Shown: in pieces, positions 1 to 9,169 of the stretch
How positions within the stretch are numbered: position 1 is the first letter of the stretch
Layout of the letters: each line of letters begins with the position of its first letter
Assembly (NCBI RefSeq): GCF_000179775.1
Contig: NZ_AEEB01000016.1
Span: 57,199 to 121,198, forward strand
Source: Ahrensia sp. R2A130
GTDB taxonomy: Bacteria; Pseudomonadota; Alphaproteobacteria; Rhizobiales; Rhizobiaceae
Reading direction: 5' to 3'
Length of the DNA: 64,000 nt
Made by a program: the position numbers and the translations under genes
The notes under the pieces: model-generated
What the model saw: only the letters and a program-made list of their open reading frames with translations
What the model was told of the DNA's origin: nothing
Databases searched by the model: none

Positions 1-732
1 ATCCGAGACGGCTTCTTCCACGCCGACATGCATCCGGGAAATCTGTTCCTCGACAAAGACGGCATCATCGTTGCTGTCGATCTAGGTATTGCGGGACGGC
101 TGGGCAAACCTGAACGACGGTTCCTCGCAGAAATTCTCTACGGTTTCATCCGCAAGGATTATCGCCGCGTCGCCGAAGTTCATTTTGAGGCGGGTTACGT
201 GCCGGGCGATAAGGACGTAGAAAGTTTTGCACAGGCGCTCCGTGCAGTCGGCGAGCCAATCTACGGCGCAACGGCGGAAGACATTGAAATGGGCGGCCTG
301 CTTGCGCTGCTCTTCGACATCACCGAAGTCTTTGAAATGCGGACCCAGCCGCAGCTCCTGCTGCTGCAGAAAACCATGGTTGTGGTGGAAGGTGTTGCCC
401 GCCGCCTCAACCCGGATTTCAACATGTGGCAGGCGGCCAAACCCGTGGTCATTCCGCAAGCGACCCGTCTCATCGGCCCTATCGGTCGTATCGATGAAGG
501 TATCGAAGGCGTGAAAGCGTTCGGTCAGCTGGCGCGTCAGGCACCGGAACTCGCCAAGCGCGCCGAGCGCTTGTCCGTTGCGGTGGATTCGATGGCCGTG
601 AACGGGCTGCATCTGGATGATGACACGATCAAACGTCTCGCCAAAGCCCAACGCCGAGAGCGCCGTTGGGACCGTGTTGCCCTATGGGTGATTGCGATTT
701 CGGCGGCCATTTATACCGCTACTATCCTTTAA
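1..732 (+). CDS. ubiB: UbiB-family ABC1 kinase-like protein, C-terminal part (5' end outside window)
   Basis: This is the last 243 residues of a UbiB/ABC1 atypical kinase needed for ubiquinone biosynthesis, probably acting at the inner membrane. The reading frame is open from base 1, so the start lies upstream. Visible motifs are HADMHPGN (partial residues 7-14), the signature of the catalytic loop in the family, and VDLG (26-29), corresponding to the metal-binding DFG motif. The last 18 residues form a hydrophobic segment, matching the C-terminal membrane anchor of bacterial UbiB. The N-terminal KxGQ motif cannot be checked here. The family assignment is firm. The exact biochemical role of UbiB (ATPase or lipid handling for the COQ complex) comes from the family, not from this sequence. 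Confidence 0.9.
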   Translation: MRDGFFHADMHPGNLFLDKDGIIVAVDLGIAGRLGKPERRFLAEILYGFIRKDYRRVAEVHFEAGYVPGDKDVESFAQALRAVGEPIYGATAEDIEMGGLLALLFDITEVFEMRTQPQLLLLQKTMVVVEGVARRLNPDFNMWQAAKPVVIPQATRLIGPIGRIDEGIEGVKAFGQLARQAPELAKRAERLSVAVDSMAVNGLHLDDDTIKRLAKAQRRERRWDRVALWVIAISAAIYTATIL

Positions 733-831
733 CTCCCTTTGGCCTCTAAGTCCCTTTGGACATGCCACAATTGCTCTGGTAAGCCATATCGCTAGTCTGC
801 CAACCAACACGACGCGCTTCTGGAGCCCCCG

Positions 832-1854
832 ATGAACTGGATCACCAACTACGTCCGGCCGAAATTCGATTTTCTCGGTGGCCGCAAGGACATGCCGTCT
901 GATCTTTGGGTCAAGGACCCGGATTCTGGTGAGATGGTGTTCCATGCCGATCTGGCAAAGAACCAATATGTCGTTCCGTCCTCCGGCCACCACATGGCGA
1001 TCCGCGCCGGTGAACGGTTGAGCCATTTTTTCGATGACGGTCAGTATGAAAAATTCGAGCAGCCTGAAGTTGCCACCGATCCGCTGAAATTCCGCGACGA
1101 ACGCCGCTACACCGACAAGCTGAAAGAGAACCGCCAGAAGACCGGTGAACAGGACACGATCCATTCCGGCCTCGGTCGTGTTCATGGTCAGCGGGTTACG
1201 GCCTGCGTGCAGGATTTCAAATTCATGGGTGGTTCGCTCGGCATGGCTGCGGGCGAGGCCATTATCTTCGCGATGGAAGAGGCGGTGCGCCGCAAAACGC
1301 CATTCGTGCTGTTTGCGGCATCAGGCGGCGCGCGCATGCAGGAGGGCGTTCTGTCACTCATGCAACTGCCGCGCACCACCGTCGCCGTGCAACTTCTGAA
1401 AGAGGCAGGCCTGCCTTACATCGTTGTACTCACCAACCCGACCACTGGCGGCGTTACCGCGTCCTACGCCATGCTGGGCGACATCCATATCGCAGAACCC
1501 GGCGCGCTCATCTGCTTCGCTGGCCCGCGTGTGATAGAGCAGACTATTCGCGAAAAATTGCCGGAAGGCTTTCAGCGCGCGGAATATCTGAAGGAACACG
1601 GGATGGTCGATATGGTGGTGCCGCGCACCGAGTTGAAGGACACGATCTCTGATCTACTCACCATTCTGATGCACCGCAAAAAGCGCGAGCCGGATGAAGA
1701 CGAACAGGCAGATGAAGCACCGCAGGTAATGGGCGAAGATCTGACGCGAGCCCAAGAAAAACTCTCACAGGCAGGTGTTACTGCTGTCGCTGAAGAGCAT
1801 GCCAACGATGTGACCGCGCCAATCGTCAAGGATATGGCCGCAAAGCCTGTTTAG
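832..1854 (+). CDS. accD: Acetyl-CoA carboxylase carboxyltransferase subunit beta
   Basis: AccD (340 aa) forms the carboxyltransferase with AccA and transfers CO2 from biotin to acetyl-CoA, giving malonyl-CoA for fatty acid synthesis in the cytoplasm. The ATG follows TGGAG with good spacing. The core is clear: [22 protein letters not shown] and the [16 protein letters not shown] region that builds the acyl-CoA/biotin pocket. Two things are unusual. The N-terminal zinc-ribbon position (about residues 25-55) has no cysteine; VKDPDSGE stands where E. coli has CxxC, a loss known in rhizobial AccD and complete here. There is also an acidic C-terminal extension of about 55 residues. The stop overlaps the stop of the convergent EamA gene by 4 bases. 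Confidence 0.95.
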   Translation: MNWITNYVRPKFDFLGGRKDMPSDLWVKDPDSGEMVFHADLAKNQYVVPSSGHHMAIRAGERLSHFFDDGQYEKFEQPEVATDPLKFRDERRYTDKLKENRQKTGEQDTIHSGLGRVHGQRVTACVQDFKFMGGSLGMAAGEAIIFAMEEAVRRKTPFVLFAASGGARMQEGVLSLMQLPRTTVAVQLLKEAGLPYIVVLTNPTTGGVTASYAMLGDIHIAEPGALICFAGPRVIEQTIREKLPEGFQRAEYLKEHGMVDMVVPRTELKDTISDLLTILMHRKKREPDEDEQADEAPQVMGEDLTRAQEKLSQAGVTAVAEEHANDVTAPIVKDMAAKPV

Positions 1855-2753
1855 ACTTCCGGCACGACCACGGTTTCCGGTTTGGGCTGCACGAGAAACA
1901 GCCCGACCAATAGCAATGCAAGTGCTGCCCACAACCATGGCGAAGGCACTTCGCCCAACAATACCATGGACATCAGCACGCCCGAAGGCGTGACGAGATA
2001 GGCCACCTGCGCCGTGAACACCGGCCCCGCAGCGCCCACCATCCAGATATAGGTCAAATAGCCCGCCGCATGCATGAGGCAGACTGCGAGAAGAGCCAGT
2101 TCCACCTTACCGAAGCCCGCCATCGGGTCGATATAGGCATCGGTGGCGATAACCATCGGCGTCACGAGAAACAGGCCCGTAATGGATGCTCCGAGTAATG
2201 TGGCCACTGGCCCGGTGCCCTTCGGCGTGGCGGTGGCGACGTAATTTCCCTCCATGCCGTAGCAAAACGGGGCGATGAGCGCGATGAGGACCCATCCTGC
2301 CTTGGCCGGATCAGGCAGCGACCCTTGCGGCAAAACCAGCATCGCAATTGCAGTCGCACCGAGCACTACACCGATGGCGCGGCGAGGGGCGAAGCGTTCC
2401 ACCCGCATCACCAATGCTACGAGCAACGAAAAAATGGGCACAAGCGCGATAACCAATGCCATGACAGATGCTGGCAGGCGGCTTGCGGCCATATAGGAAA
2501 ACGAGTTCGGAATGATGGTTCCGATGATCGTTACCGTGGCGAAGAAAAACAAATGGCGCCGGTCGATGACGAGACGCGAGCCGCGAACAAGAGCCGCGAT
2601 ACCCAGCACCACGGTTGCGACCAACAACTGCCAGAATACCATGCCCAGCGGCGCATGGCCGCTAGATACGGCTATCTTCGTCAATGGGATCGACGCGCCC
2701 CACAACAAGCCGAGAAGAAACAGGACGGTGAAGAAGAACACGGTTCGAGACAT
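1851..2753 (-). CDS. EamA-family (DMT superfamily) transporter
   Basis: This 300-residue protein has about ten hydrophobic segments in two EamA-type halves, starting with the typical [18 protein letters not shown] first helix. It belongs to the drug/metabolite transporter superfamily of the inner membrane. Members export metabolites or amino acids, and the substrate cannot be read from sequence. It is the last gene of a leftward group (Ada/Ogt-like, Nth-like, folC, this gene). The gap from folC is 60 bases, so co-transcription is possible but not certain. Confidence 0.88.
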   Translation of the reverse strand: MSRTVFFFTVLFLLGLLWGASIPLTKIAVSSGHAPLGMVFWQLLVATVVLGIAALVRGSRLVIDRRHLFFFATVTIIGTIIPNSFSYMAASRLPASVMALVIALVPIFSLLVALVMRVERFAPRRAIGVVLGATAIAMLVLPQGSLPDPAKAGWVLIALIAPFCYGMEGNYVATATPKGTGPVATLLGASITGLFLVTPMVIATDAYIDPMAGFGKVELALLAVCLMHAAGYLTYIWMVGAAGPVFTAQVAYLVTPSGVLMSMVLLGEVPSPWLWAALALLLVGLFLVQPKPETVVVPEV

Positions 2754-2813
2754 GCTTCGCCTCTACCGCGCTTTCACGCCCGGCGATACGCACAAATGCG
2801 ACGTGGCATCGAG

Positions 2814-4130
2814 CTAAGTCGGTGGCGTCTCGTTCAACGCCAATGCGTCACCTGCCAGATAGAGCGACCCGGCTATGAGCACACGGGTGGGTTCGTCCGA
2901 TTTCGCCATGTCGATAGCCTCCCTCAGACTGTTGGCAATACTCGTTTTCAATCCGGCAGAACCGGCGACCTCTGCCAGTTCATCAACTGGCACACCTGCA
3001 TCGCTGGAGATAATCGGCACCGCGATGACGTGCGGCGACAGCGGTGCCAGCACTTCGAAATAGCCCGACGGGTCTTTCGTGTTCAACATTCCTGCGATCA
3101 ATGTGACAGGCCTCGGGTCGCGTTGCTGCAAACCGCCCAGCCAATCAGCCACCACCGCTGCGGCATGGGGGTTGTGCCCGCCATCGATCCACAATTCGGC
3201 ATCTTCGCCCAATCGTTCTTTCAACGCACCGCTCTGCACAGCTTGCAGTCTGCCCGGCCATGTTGCGGCAGCGAGGCCAGCCTCGACCGTATCTGCTGAA
3301 AGCTCTTGGCCGCGACCGGCCAGAAACCGCCTCACTGCCGTTATCGCGGTGGCCGCGTTGTCGATTTGATGGCGACCGGGCAGGTGGGGCGGGGCGACGT
3401 CATAAAGAACATCTTCGGCCTGATAGAGCATCCGTCCGTCTTGCAACGTTGCGGAATAATGCTGACCGGCAGCTTCCACCGACGCGAGATTTTTAGCCGC
3501 CTGCCGCTCGATGACCTCCAGCGCTTCATCATCCTGCGGCCCGACCACTACGGGAGTGCGAGGTCGGATAATGCCCGCTTTTTCGAATGCGATCTTCGCG
3601 ACCGTATCGCCGAGATAAGCCTCGTGATCCATTGCTACCGGCGTGATGACAGACACTGCAACAGCATCATCTGCTATCACGTTGGTCGCATCGAACCGCC
3701 CACCGAGACCGACTTCGATCAGGCATATGTCCGCAGGGTTTTCTGAAAACAGAACGAAGGTGACGGCGGTCAAAACCTCGAACACCGTGATCGGTTCGCC
3801 GGCATTTGCAACGGCCACACGGTCGATCGCATCGGCCAGCATGTCGTCTGAAACGAGTATTCCCGCCAACCGGTAGCGTTCGTGCCAGTTCACCAAGTGC
3901 GGCGACGTATGCACGTGAACCCTCAGCCCCTGCGCCTCCAGCAGCGCGCGGGCAAAGGCAATCGCCGAACCCTTGCCGTTGGTGCCCGCCACATGAATGA
4001 CCGGCGGCATCTTGTCCTGCGGATTGCCCATACGGTCGAGCAGGCCACGGATGCGGTCGAGTGACAGATCAAACCCTTTTGGATGGATCTTCATCAACTC
4101 GTTGATGGCAGCTTCGGCCTTGTTCGTCAT
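2814..4130 (-). CDS. folC: Bifunctional folylpolyglutamate synthase / dihydrofolate synthase
   Basis: FolC (438 aa) ligates glutamate to dihydropteroate and adds further glutamates to folates, with ATP, in the cytoplasm. The P-loop GTNGKGS sits at residues 49-55, followed by TSPHLVNWHERYRLAG, IEVGLGGRFDATN and WIDGGHNPHA, all Mur-ligase/FolC landmarks. I chose the ATG at 4130 (MTNKAEAAI), which fits the family N terminus; longer forms would run back through the end of the upstream gene. Only 17 bases separate it from the stop of the upstream Nth-like gene, so the two are probably co-transcribed. accD next to folC is common in alphaproteobacteria; here an EamA gene lies between them and the two are convergent. 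Confidence 0.95.
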   Translation of the reverse strand: MTNKAEAAINELMKIHPKGFDLSLDRIRGLLDRMGNPQDKMPPVIHVAGTNGKGSAIAFARALLEAQGLRVHVHTSPHLVNWHERYRLAGILVSDDMLADAIDRVAVANAGEPITVFEVLTAVTFVLFSENPADICLIEVGLGGRFDATNVIADDAVAVSVITPVAMDHEAYLGDTVAKIAFEKAGIIRPRTPVVVGPQDDEALEVIERQAAKNLASVEAAGQHYSATLQDGRMLYQAEDVLYDVAPPHLPGRHQIDNAATAITAVRRFLAGRGQELSADTVEAGLAAATWPGRLQAVQSGALKERLGEDAELWIDGGHNPHAAAVVADWLGGLQQRDPRPVTLIAGMLNTKDPSGYFEVLAPLSPHVIAVPIISSDAGVPVDELAEVAGSAGLKTSIANSLREAIDMAKSDEPTRVLIAGSLYLAGDALALNETPPT

Positions 4131-4147
4131 GGCGTCGTGTCCCGGCC

Positions 4148-4831
4148 TCAGCCGGTTGCGGCATAGGCCTTGCAGATGTGGTTGACCGGACAATCCGGGC
4201 ACTTCGGTGCGCGCGATGTACACACTTTTTTGCCGAATTGCAGCAGCCAGAAATGCCCGTCGCGCAATGCCCATTTCGGTGAGCGCTCTTCAAGGCTCGT
4301 GGCCGTGTGCGCTTCCGTCTTGCCCTGTGCCAAACCTGTGCGGTTCGACACGCGGTGAACGTGGGTGTCCACGGCGATCACGTCCTCGCCGAATGTGAAC
4401 GACATGACGATATCAGCGCATTTGCGCCCGATGCCCGGAATGGTCATCAGCCCTTCGCGGGTGGCGGGAATATCGCCCTTCAACTCGTCCACCACGAAGG
4501 CGCACATCTTCTTCAGATTGCGGGTTTTCATGTTGTAGAGGCCGCAGGGTTTGATGGCCGCCGCCACGTCTTCATCCGACAAGGCCAGAATACCTTCGGG
4601 CGTATCCGCCAGCGCAAAAAGCGCCTGCGAAGCGGCAGCGGTGTTCGCATCACGCGACTGCGCCGACAACATGCAAGACACGCAGGAGCGGAACGGGTTC
4701 GGCTGCTTCTTCGGCCCCTTTGCGGTGGGCGTGCGACCGGGCATGACTTCGGAAAGCGTGCGGTAGAGTTCCTCGATCTCACGCGGTTTCAACAGCTTCT
4801 CTGCAAAAGCGATCTTCTTCGGTTGGCTCAT
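4148..4831 (-). CDS. Endonuclease III-like DNA glycosylase/AP lyase (second Nth paralogue)
   Basis: This 227-residue HhH-GPD glycosylase with an iron-sulfur cluster should act in base excision repair. The helix-hairpin-helix reads IPGIGRKCADIV, giving a candidate catalytic lysine K137, and VDTHVHRV gives D155. The C terminus has C204-x6-C211-x2-C214-x5-C220, the 4Fe-4S motif of endonuclease III. It differs clearly from the canonical nth at 6400-7167, for example in the insert PGRTPTAKGPKKQPNPF before the first helices, so it is a divergent paralogue rather than a recent duplicate. The start MSQPKK (4831) is 19 bases after the Ada/Ogt-like stop. Position between an alkyltransferase and folC suggests a repair operon. 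Substrate preference is unknown. Confidence 0.88.
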   Translation of the reverse strand: MSQPKKIAFAEKLLKPREIEELYRTLSEVMPGRTPTAKGPKKQPNPFRSCVSCMLSAQSRDANTAAASQALFALADTPEGILALSDEDVAAAIKPCGLYNMKTRNLKKMCAFVVDELKGDIPATREGLMTIPGIGRKCADIVMSFTFGEDVIAVDTHVHRVSNRTGLAQGKTEAHTATSLEERSPKWALRDGHFWLLQFGKKVCTSRAPKCPDCPVNHICKAYAATG

Positions 4832-4850
4832 GGCTCGTCCTTTTCGCGCT

Positions 4851-5789
4851 TCAGTCGGCAGCGGTGACACCCGCTTCCCAACCCAGCATTGCGCGCTTGC
4901 GCGTCAGTCCCCAGTGATAGCCCGTCAGGCTACCACTTTTCCCGATGACACGGTGACACGGCACCACAAAAGAAATCGGGTTGGACCCGACAGCTGTTCC
5001 CACCGCCCGCGCACCGGTCGGCTTGCCGATGGAATTCGCCAGATCGCCGTAAGTCGTGGCCTGCCCGACGGGGATCGACAGCAGCCCTTCCCAAACACGA
5101 ATCTGAAAGTCGGTCCCGATGAGCACCACACGCAGCGGATCCTCACTTTGCCAGCGTTCCGGCTGAAACACGCGGCTAGCATAAGGCGCGGTGAAGGCAT
5201 CGTCTTCAGTATAGCGCGCCTTCGGCCAACGGCGTTGCATATCGGCCAGCGCTCCCGCCCGGTCGAAGGCGAGGCGACCGGTGGAGTCGGCTTCACCTTC
5301 TTCATCGGCAAAGGCGAGGCCTGCCAAGCCGCGCTCTGTCGCCATGACCAACGCTTCGCCAAAGGGCGAGGAGTGGAACGCGTAACGGATGTGCAGGCCG
5401 TCACCGCCGGACTTGTAGGTGCCGGGCGACATTGCCTCGTGTGTCACGAAAAGATCATGCAGCCGTCCGGGGCTGGAAAGACCCAACTCATAGGTCGCAT
5501 CCAGCAGCGGCAATCCATCGCCCAACAGACGGCGGGCGTGGTCCAACGTCACTGCTTGTAGAAACGCTTTGGGTGAGATACCCGCCCAGCGCACGAAGGT
5601 CTTTTGCAACCGCGCAGCGGGAATGCCGGTCAGGTCCGCCAACTCGTCCAGCTCCGGCTGGTTGCGCCAATTCTCGGTAATATGCGCCAACACGCTTTGT
5701 ACCACCGCGTAGTCGTCCAGCGGGCCGGGTAGGTTGGGCGAGGCGGAAATTGGAGAAGAGGGCATGGCGTGTACTGCTTGCGTGTGCAT
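4851..5789 (-). CDS. AraC-HTH / O6-methylguanine-DNA methyltransferase fusion (Ada-like, lacking the N-terminal zinc domain)
   Basis: The 312-residue protein joins an AraC-type helix-turn-helix (about residues 25-110) to a methylated-DNA-protein cysteine methyltransferase. The active-site motif is PCHRV with Cys278, preceded by the IPVGQATTYGDLA region that contacts DNA. The enzyme removes alkyl groups from O6-alkylguanine in a suicide reaction. Full-length Ada also carries an N-terminal Cys4 zinc domain that senses methylphosphotriesters; it is absent here, so any transcriptional role must work differently. I chose the ATG at 5789 because AGGA lies about eight bases upstream; an ATG at 5765 lacks such a site. 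It is the first gene of the leftward repair/folC group. Confidence 0.87.
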   Translation of the reverse strand: MHTQAVHAMPSSPISASPNLPGPLDDYAVVQSVLAHITENWRNQPELDELADLTGIPAARLQKTFVRWAGISPKAFLQAVTLDHARRLLGDGLPLLDATYELGLSSPGRLHDLFVTHEAMSPGTYKSGGDGLHIRYAFHSSPFGEALVMATERGLAGLAFADEEGEADSTGRLAFDRAGALADMQRRWPKARYTEDDAFTAPYASRVFQPERWQSEDPLRVVLIGTDFQIRVWEGLLSIPVGQATTYGDLANSIGKPTGARAVGTAVGSNPISFVVPCHRVIGKSGSLTGYHWGLTRKRAMLGWEAGVTAAD

Positions 5790-5889
5790 CGGGATTATCC
5801 TGTGGTGGACATTGCCCATACACAAGCGCGACGTGCGAGCTGCCGCCACCCGATAACCACCGCTTCAGCGTTTTGCGGTGGACCGCGCC

Positions 5890-6360
5890 TTATCTTTTCG
5901 CGCTCGAAAGCGCTTGCGAAAACTCGACGGCAAAACTCTCGCGGTCGGCGGGGTTCAGAAATTTTCCAAACGCCACAGTTTCCTGCCGGTTGGCGATCCG
6001 CATCGCGGTGATGCCGATTTCCTCATGCCGGTCCACCTCGAAACGCGTGCCGAACTGCGGGAACGCAAACTCTCTGCGTCCGCCCTTCGGCGTGACGTGG
6101 GCAAGGCTGACATGCTGGCGGGACACTTCGATGTCTTCGTAGGTTTCGCCATCGCGGTAGCTGGCGCGGAACGCCATGTAGATGAGCAACAGGTCCAGCC
6201 CCATGAAGCCCGTCACCGGCCAAAGGCCGACTGACAAAAACACCAGCCCGACGGTCACGCAGAACGTCGCTACGAAGCCCATCAGAATGCGAAAGCCTTG
6301 GGGCGACAGCGACCGGTGCGGGGTCAACCGCGCGCTGAAAAGCGGGGTCGGTTCAGACAT
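5890..6360 (-). CDS. DUF2244 membrane protein
   Basis: This is a small (about 156 aa) integral membrane protein with the DUF2244 pattern: an N-terminal LTPHRSLSPQGF segment, two adjacent transmembrane helices (about residues 25-70), then a soluble beta-rich part with REFAFPQFGTRFEVDR. Function is unknown. In other alphaproteobacteria the family often sits next to nth, as here. The start is uncertain: ATG at 6360 (MSEPTPLF) or at 6378 (MASHNTM); neither has a strong Shine-Dalgarno. It is divergent from nth with about 39 bases between starts, so the promoters must overlap or lie inside the genes. Confidence 0.8.
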   Translation of the reverse strand: MSEPTPLFSARLTPHRSLSPQGFRILMGFVATFCVTVGLVFLSVGLWPVTGFMGLDLLLIYMAFRASYRDGETYEDIEVSRQHVSLAHVTPKGGRREFAFPQFGTRFEVDRHEEIGITAMRIANRQETVAFGKFLNPADRESFAVEFSQALSSAKR

Positions 6361-6399
6361 GGTGTTGTGCGAAGCCATACCCGCTTTATACAACGTGGA

Positions 6400-7167
6400 A
6401 TGAGTGTATCAAAACCCAAATCGACGCAGCCGCCCGCTAAACGTCGTCACAAAAAATTACCGCGTGCAAAATACACGCGAGCGGAAATGCTGGCGATCTT
6501 CGAGCGCTTTCGCCTGCAACGGCCGGAGCCGAAGGGCGAGTTGGAACACGTCAATCCGTTCACGCTGGTGGTGGCAGTGGCGCTTTCCGCGCAAGCGACG
6601 GATGTCGGCGTCAACAAAGCGACGCGGCGGCTGTTTCCCATCGCAGACACGCCGGAAAAAATGCTGGCGCTTGGCGAAGAAGGCGTGCGCGAAGCAATCC
6701 GCACAATCGGGCTTTATCGCAATAAGGCCAAGAATGTGATCGCGCTATCGCAGAAGCTGGTGGACGATTTCGGCTCCGTCGTGCCGCAAACCCGCGAGGA
6801 GTTGGTCACGCTGCCCGGCGTTGGGCGCAAGACGGCGAACGTCGTCATGTCCATGGCCTTCGGCATCCCCACCATGGCGGTGGACACGCATATTTTGCGG
6901 ATTGGTAACCGCATGGGCATCGCGCCGGGGAAGACGCCAGATGATATCGAGGCCATTCTCATGGCTCGGGTTCCGGAAGACTATCTCTACCACGCCCACC
7001 ATTGGCTCATCCTGCATGGCCGCTACACCTGCAAGGCGCGAACCCCGTTGTGCGAGGAGTGTATCATCGCTGATCTGTGCAAGGCGAAAGAAAAGACGAA
7101 TTCCGTGCCAGCACCAATCGTGCGGCTGCCCGATCAGTTGGTAGAAGCACCCGCAGCAGCCGGCTGA
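6400..7167 (+). CDS. nth: Endonuclease III (canonical)
   Basis: Endonuclease III (255 aa) excises oxidised pyrimidines and nicks at abasic sites. LPGVGRKTANVV carries the catalytic lysine K144 and VDTHILRIGNR the aspartate D162. The C-terminal cluster motif is C-x6-C-x2-C-x5-C (CKARTPLC, CEEC, CIIADLC). A basic N-terminal tail of about 25 residues precedes the catalytic fold. The ATG at 6400 was chosen because further upstream the frame runs into the divergent DUF2244 gene. The 3' end overlaps the convergent CysZ-like gene by 34 bases. This is the typical Nth, whereas the gene at 4148-4831 is a divergent relative. Confidence 0.94.
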   Translation: MSVSKPKSTQPPAKRRHKKLPRAKYTRAEMLAIFERFRLQRPEPKGELEHVNPFTLVVAVALSAQATDVGVNKATRRLFPIADTPEKMLALGEEGVREAIRTIGLYRNKAKNVIALSQKLVDDFGSVVPQTREELVTLPGVGRKTANVVMSMAFGIPTMAVDTHILRIGNRMGIAPGKTPDDIEAILMARVPEDYLYHAHHWLILHGRYTCKARTPLCEECIIADLCKAKEKTNSVPAPIVRLPDQLVEAPAAAG

Positions 7168-7832
7168 CTTTGCGTCCATTTGAAGACGTGAACCATCATC
7201 GCACCGGCAAATAGCGGCGTCAGCAGGTTGACGATGGGGATGGCCAGAACCACCGCAATCGCGAGACCGGAGAGAAATATCGATAGCCCGTGCTTGTCGC
7301 GCAGCCGCTCCGCTTCTTCCTTGTTCACATGGCGCAGGGCCGCGAACTGGAAATATTCCCGACCCAACAGATAACCGTTCAGCGCGAAGAAGATGATGAA
7401 GCCGAGGCCGAGAAAGATAACCAGCAGCAGCGCGATAATGTTGCCGACCACAACGAGACCAAAAAACCGCAGCGTAATGCCAGCAGATTCCGACACTGAA
7501 AGCGCCCGTCCGGGCGGGTCATCGGGGTAGTAGGTCTGTTCGACCTCTTCTGCGATCTCATCAAGAAACACGCCCGCAAACACCGACGTAACGGGGGCGA
7601 CCAGAAAACCCATCCCGATCAGAAGGCCCGCGCCCAGCAACCAGGACAACGCCGCCGCCACCCACGGCGCGCCGGAGAGCAGCGGCAGCAGAAACGCCTG
7701 ACTGGCCGCTTGCAGCAAAAACCACATGACGATCAGCATCACGATTGTCAGCCCTATGGACTTCCACAGCACAGCGCGAAACGGCTTGGAAAGCACTTGG
7801 GAAACGGCGCGGTTTGTGGCTTCGACGATCAT
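7134..7832 (-). CDS. CysZ/EI24-family membrane protein
   Basis: The protein has 232 residues and about four to six hydrophobic segments in the EI24/CysZ arrangement (LTIVMLIVMWFLL near the N terminus, NIIALLLVIFLGLGFIIFF in the middle, IAVVLAIPIVNLLTPLFAGA near the C terminus), with the conserved NGYLLGREYFQFAALRH. CysZ of enterics transports sulfate; many alphaproteobacterial relatives are annotated as sulfate transporter or as uncharacterised, and there is no cysteine-biosynthesis gene nearby. The start at MIVEATNR (7832) is preferred to an upstream Met because membrane topology begins there. Its stop lies inside the end of nth. Confidence 0.82.
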   Translation of the reverse strand: MIVEATNRAVSQVLSKPFRAVLWKSIGLTIVMLIVMWFLLQAASQAFLLPLLSGAPWVAAALSWLLGAGLLIGMGFLVAPVTSVFAGVFLDEIAEEVEQTYYPDDPPGRALSVSESAGITLRFFGLVVVGNIIALLLVIFLGLGFIIFFALNGYLLGREYFQFAALRHVNKEEAERLRDKHGLSIFLSGLAIAVVLAIPIVNLLTPLFAGAMMVHVFKWTQSQPAAAGASTN

Positions 7833-7974
7833 GGCTGCTTTGGTGTTGGTGGCGGTTGTTGTTTGATAGATGGGAAGGCGAATGTGTTCCCGCAAGTCGC
7901 GGCACTCTTCGGCACTGGCCAAACGTATCGCAAATCGCTACGCCGTGCGCCAATTCACAACTGAGCACGCTCAT

Positions 7975-8982
7975 ATGTCCGAACCGAAATTCGACGTCCT
8001 CACGATTGGCAACGCCATCGTGGATATCATCGCCAATGCAGACGACGCATTCCTTGCAAAAGAAGACATCACCAAAGCCGCGATGAACCTCATCGACGCC
8101 GACCGTGCCGAGCATCTCTATGATGCGATGGGGTCTCTCGAAGGTGGGCGGCTGGAAGCGTCTGGCGGCAGCGCTGGCAACACTGCAGCCGGTCTCGCCA
8201 GCCTTGGCTCCCGCGCGGCTTACTTCGGCAAAGTGGCGAACGACCATCTGGGCAACGTCTTCCGCGAAGATATCCGCAAAATCGGCGTGGCCTTCGACAG
8301 CACGCCGTTGGAAGGCACACCGCCCACTGCACGTTCGATGATTCTGGTCACGCCAGACGGCGAGCGGTCCATGAACACCTATCTTGGTGCGTGCGTGGAA
8401 TTCAGCCCCGAAGATGTCGTCGCCGAAACCGTGGCAGCATCGCAGGTCACCTATTTCGAAGGCTATCTCTGGGACCCACCCAAGGCCAAAGAAGGCATTC
8501 GCGAAGCCGCTCGCATCGCCCATGAAAATGACCGTGAAGTTGCAATGACTTTGTCCGATCCGTTCTGCGTCGACCGTTACCGCGATGAATTCCTCGAATT
8601 GATGACGTCCGGCACCGTCGACATCGTATTCGCCAACGAGGCCGAACTGCTGTCGCTTTACCAGACAGAAGATTTCGACGCCGCGCTCGATCGCGTTGCC
8701 AAGGATTGCAAATTAGCTGCCGTCACACGCTCCGAAAAAGGCTCGGTCTCGGTGCGCGGCGACGAACGCCACCACGTTGCAGCCCACGCCATCGACAAAC
8801 TGGTGGACACGACGGGTGCTGGCGATCTCTACGCAGCAGGCTTCCTGCACGGCTACACCGAAGGCCACGACCTAACCGCCTGCGCCCGCATCGGCGGTAT
8901 GGCTGCAGCCGAAGTCATCCAGCACCTCGGCCCACGCCCTGCGGTCAGCTTGAAAGAAGTGCTGGTGGGCGAGAACTTCTAG
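7975..8982 (+). CDS. PfkB-family carbohydrate/adenosine kinase
   Basis: This 335-residue ribokinase-fold enzyme resembles the adenosine kinases of rhizobia. It begins FDVLTIGNAIVDIIA, has the substrate-side GGSAGNTAAGLASLG motif and ends with the PfkB signature DTTGAGDLYAAGF, whose Asp at about 284 is the catalytic base. It phosphorylates a ribose or nucleoside 5'-hydroxyl with ATP; adenosine is the most likely substrate from family resemblance. The start ATG at 7975 fits the usual N terminus. It stands alone and is followed by a strong terminator hairpin at 9006-9038. Confidence 0.88.
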   Translation: MSEPKFDVLTIGNAIVDIIANADDAFLAKEDITKAAMNLIDADRAEHLYDAMGSLEGGRLEASGGSAGNTAAGLASLGSRAAYFGKVANDHLGNVFREDIRKIGVAFDSTPLEGTPPTARSMILVTPDGERSMNTYLGACVEFSPEDVVAETVAASQVTYFEGYLWDPPKAKEGIREAARIAHENDREVAMTLSDPFCVDRYRDEFLELMTSGTVDIVFANEAELLSLYQTEDFDAALDRVAKDCKLAAVTRSEKGSVSVRGDERHHVAAHAIDKLVDTTGAGDLYAAGFLHGYTEGHDLTACARIGGMAAAEVIQHLGPRPAVSLKEVLVGENF

Positions 8983-9005
8983 GAAGCATCGTTTCGCCGG
9001 AAACC

Positions 9006-9042
9006 AAAAGGCCCGCTGGCAAAACCAGCGGGCCTTTTCAAT
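9006..9042 (+). terminator. Rho-independent terminator after the PfkB kinase
   Basis: A 14-bp perfect stem (AAAAGGCCCGCTGG and its complement) closes a five-base loop and runs into TTTTCAATT. It starts 23 bases after the kinase stop codon. Confidence 0.9.
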
Positions 9043-9075
9043 TCTATATTACACCAACTTCGAGTTTGCCCCCAG

Positions 9076-9144
9076 CCGGAGCGAACAGCGACCGGCGAAG
9101 CCGCCCCCGCGGAGCGCCTGCAAAGCAGGCTGCGTGAGCGCAAG
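9076..9144 (+). repeat. Family 2 GC-rich intergenic repeat, copy 1
   Basis: It begins CCGGAGCGAACAGCGACCGG and ends GCGTGAGCGCAAG. The same head and tail occur at 17512-17584 and, inverted, at 43590-43662; the tail also occurs at 15804-15899. This copy lies between the kinase terminator and the infC stop codon. Confidence 0.75.
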
Positions 9145-9169
9145 CCAAAAGCCTAGCTAACGCGAAGCG

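Noticed and set aside
2325..3299. A 324-codon plus-strand frame over EamA and folC
   Set aside because: Both minus-strand genes are complete and recognisable; the plus-strand translation has no domain features.
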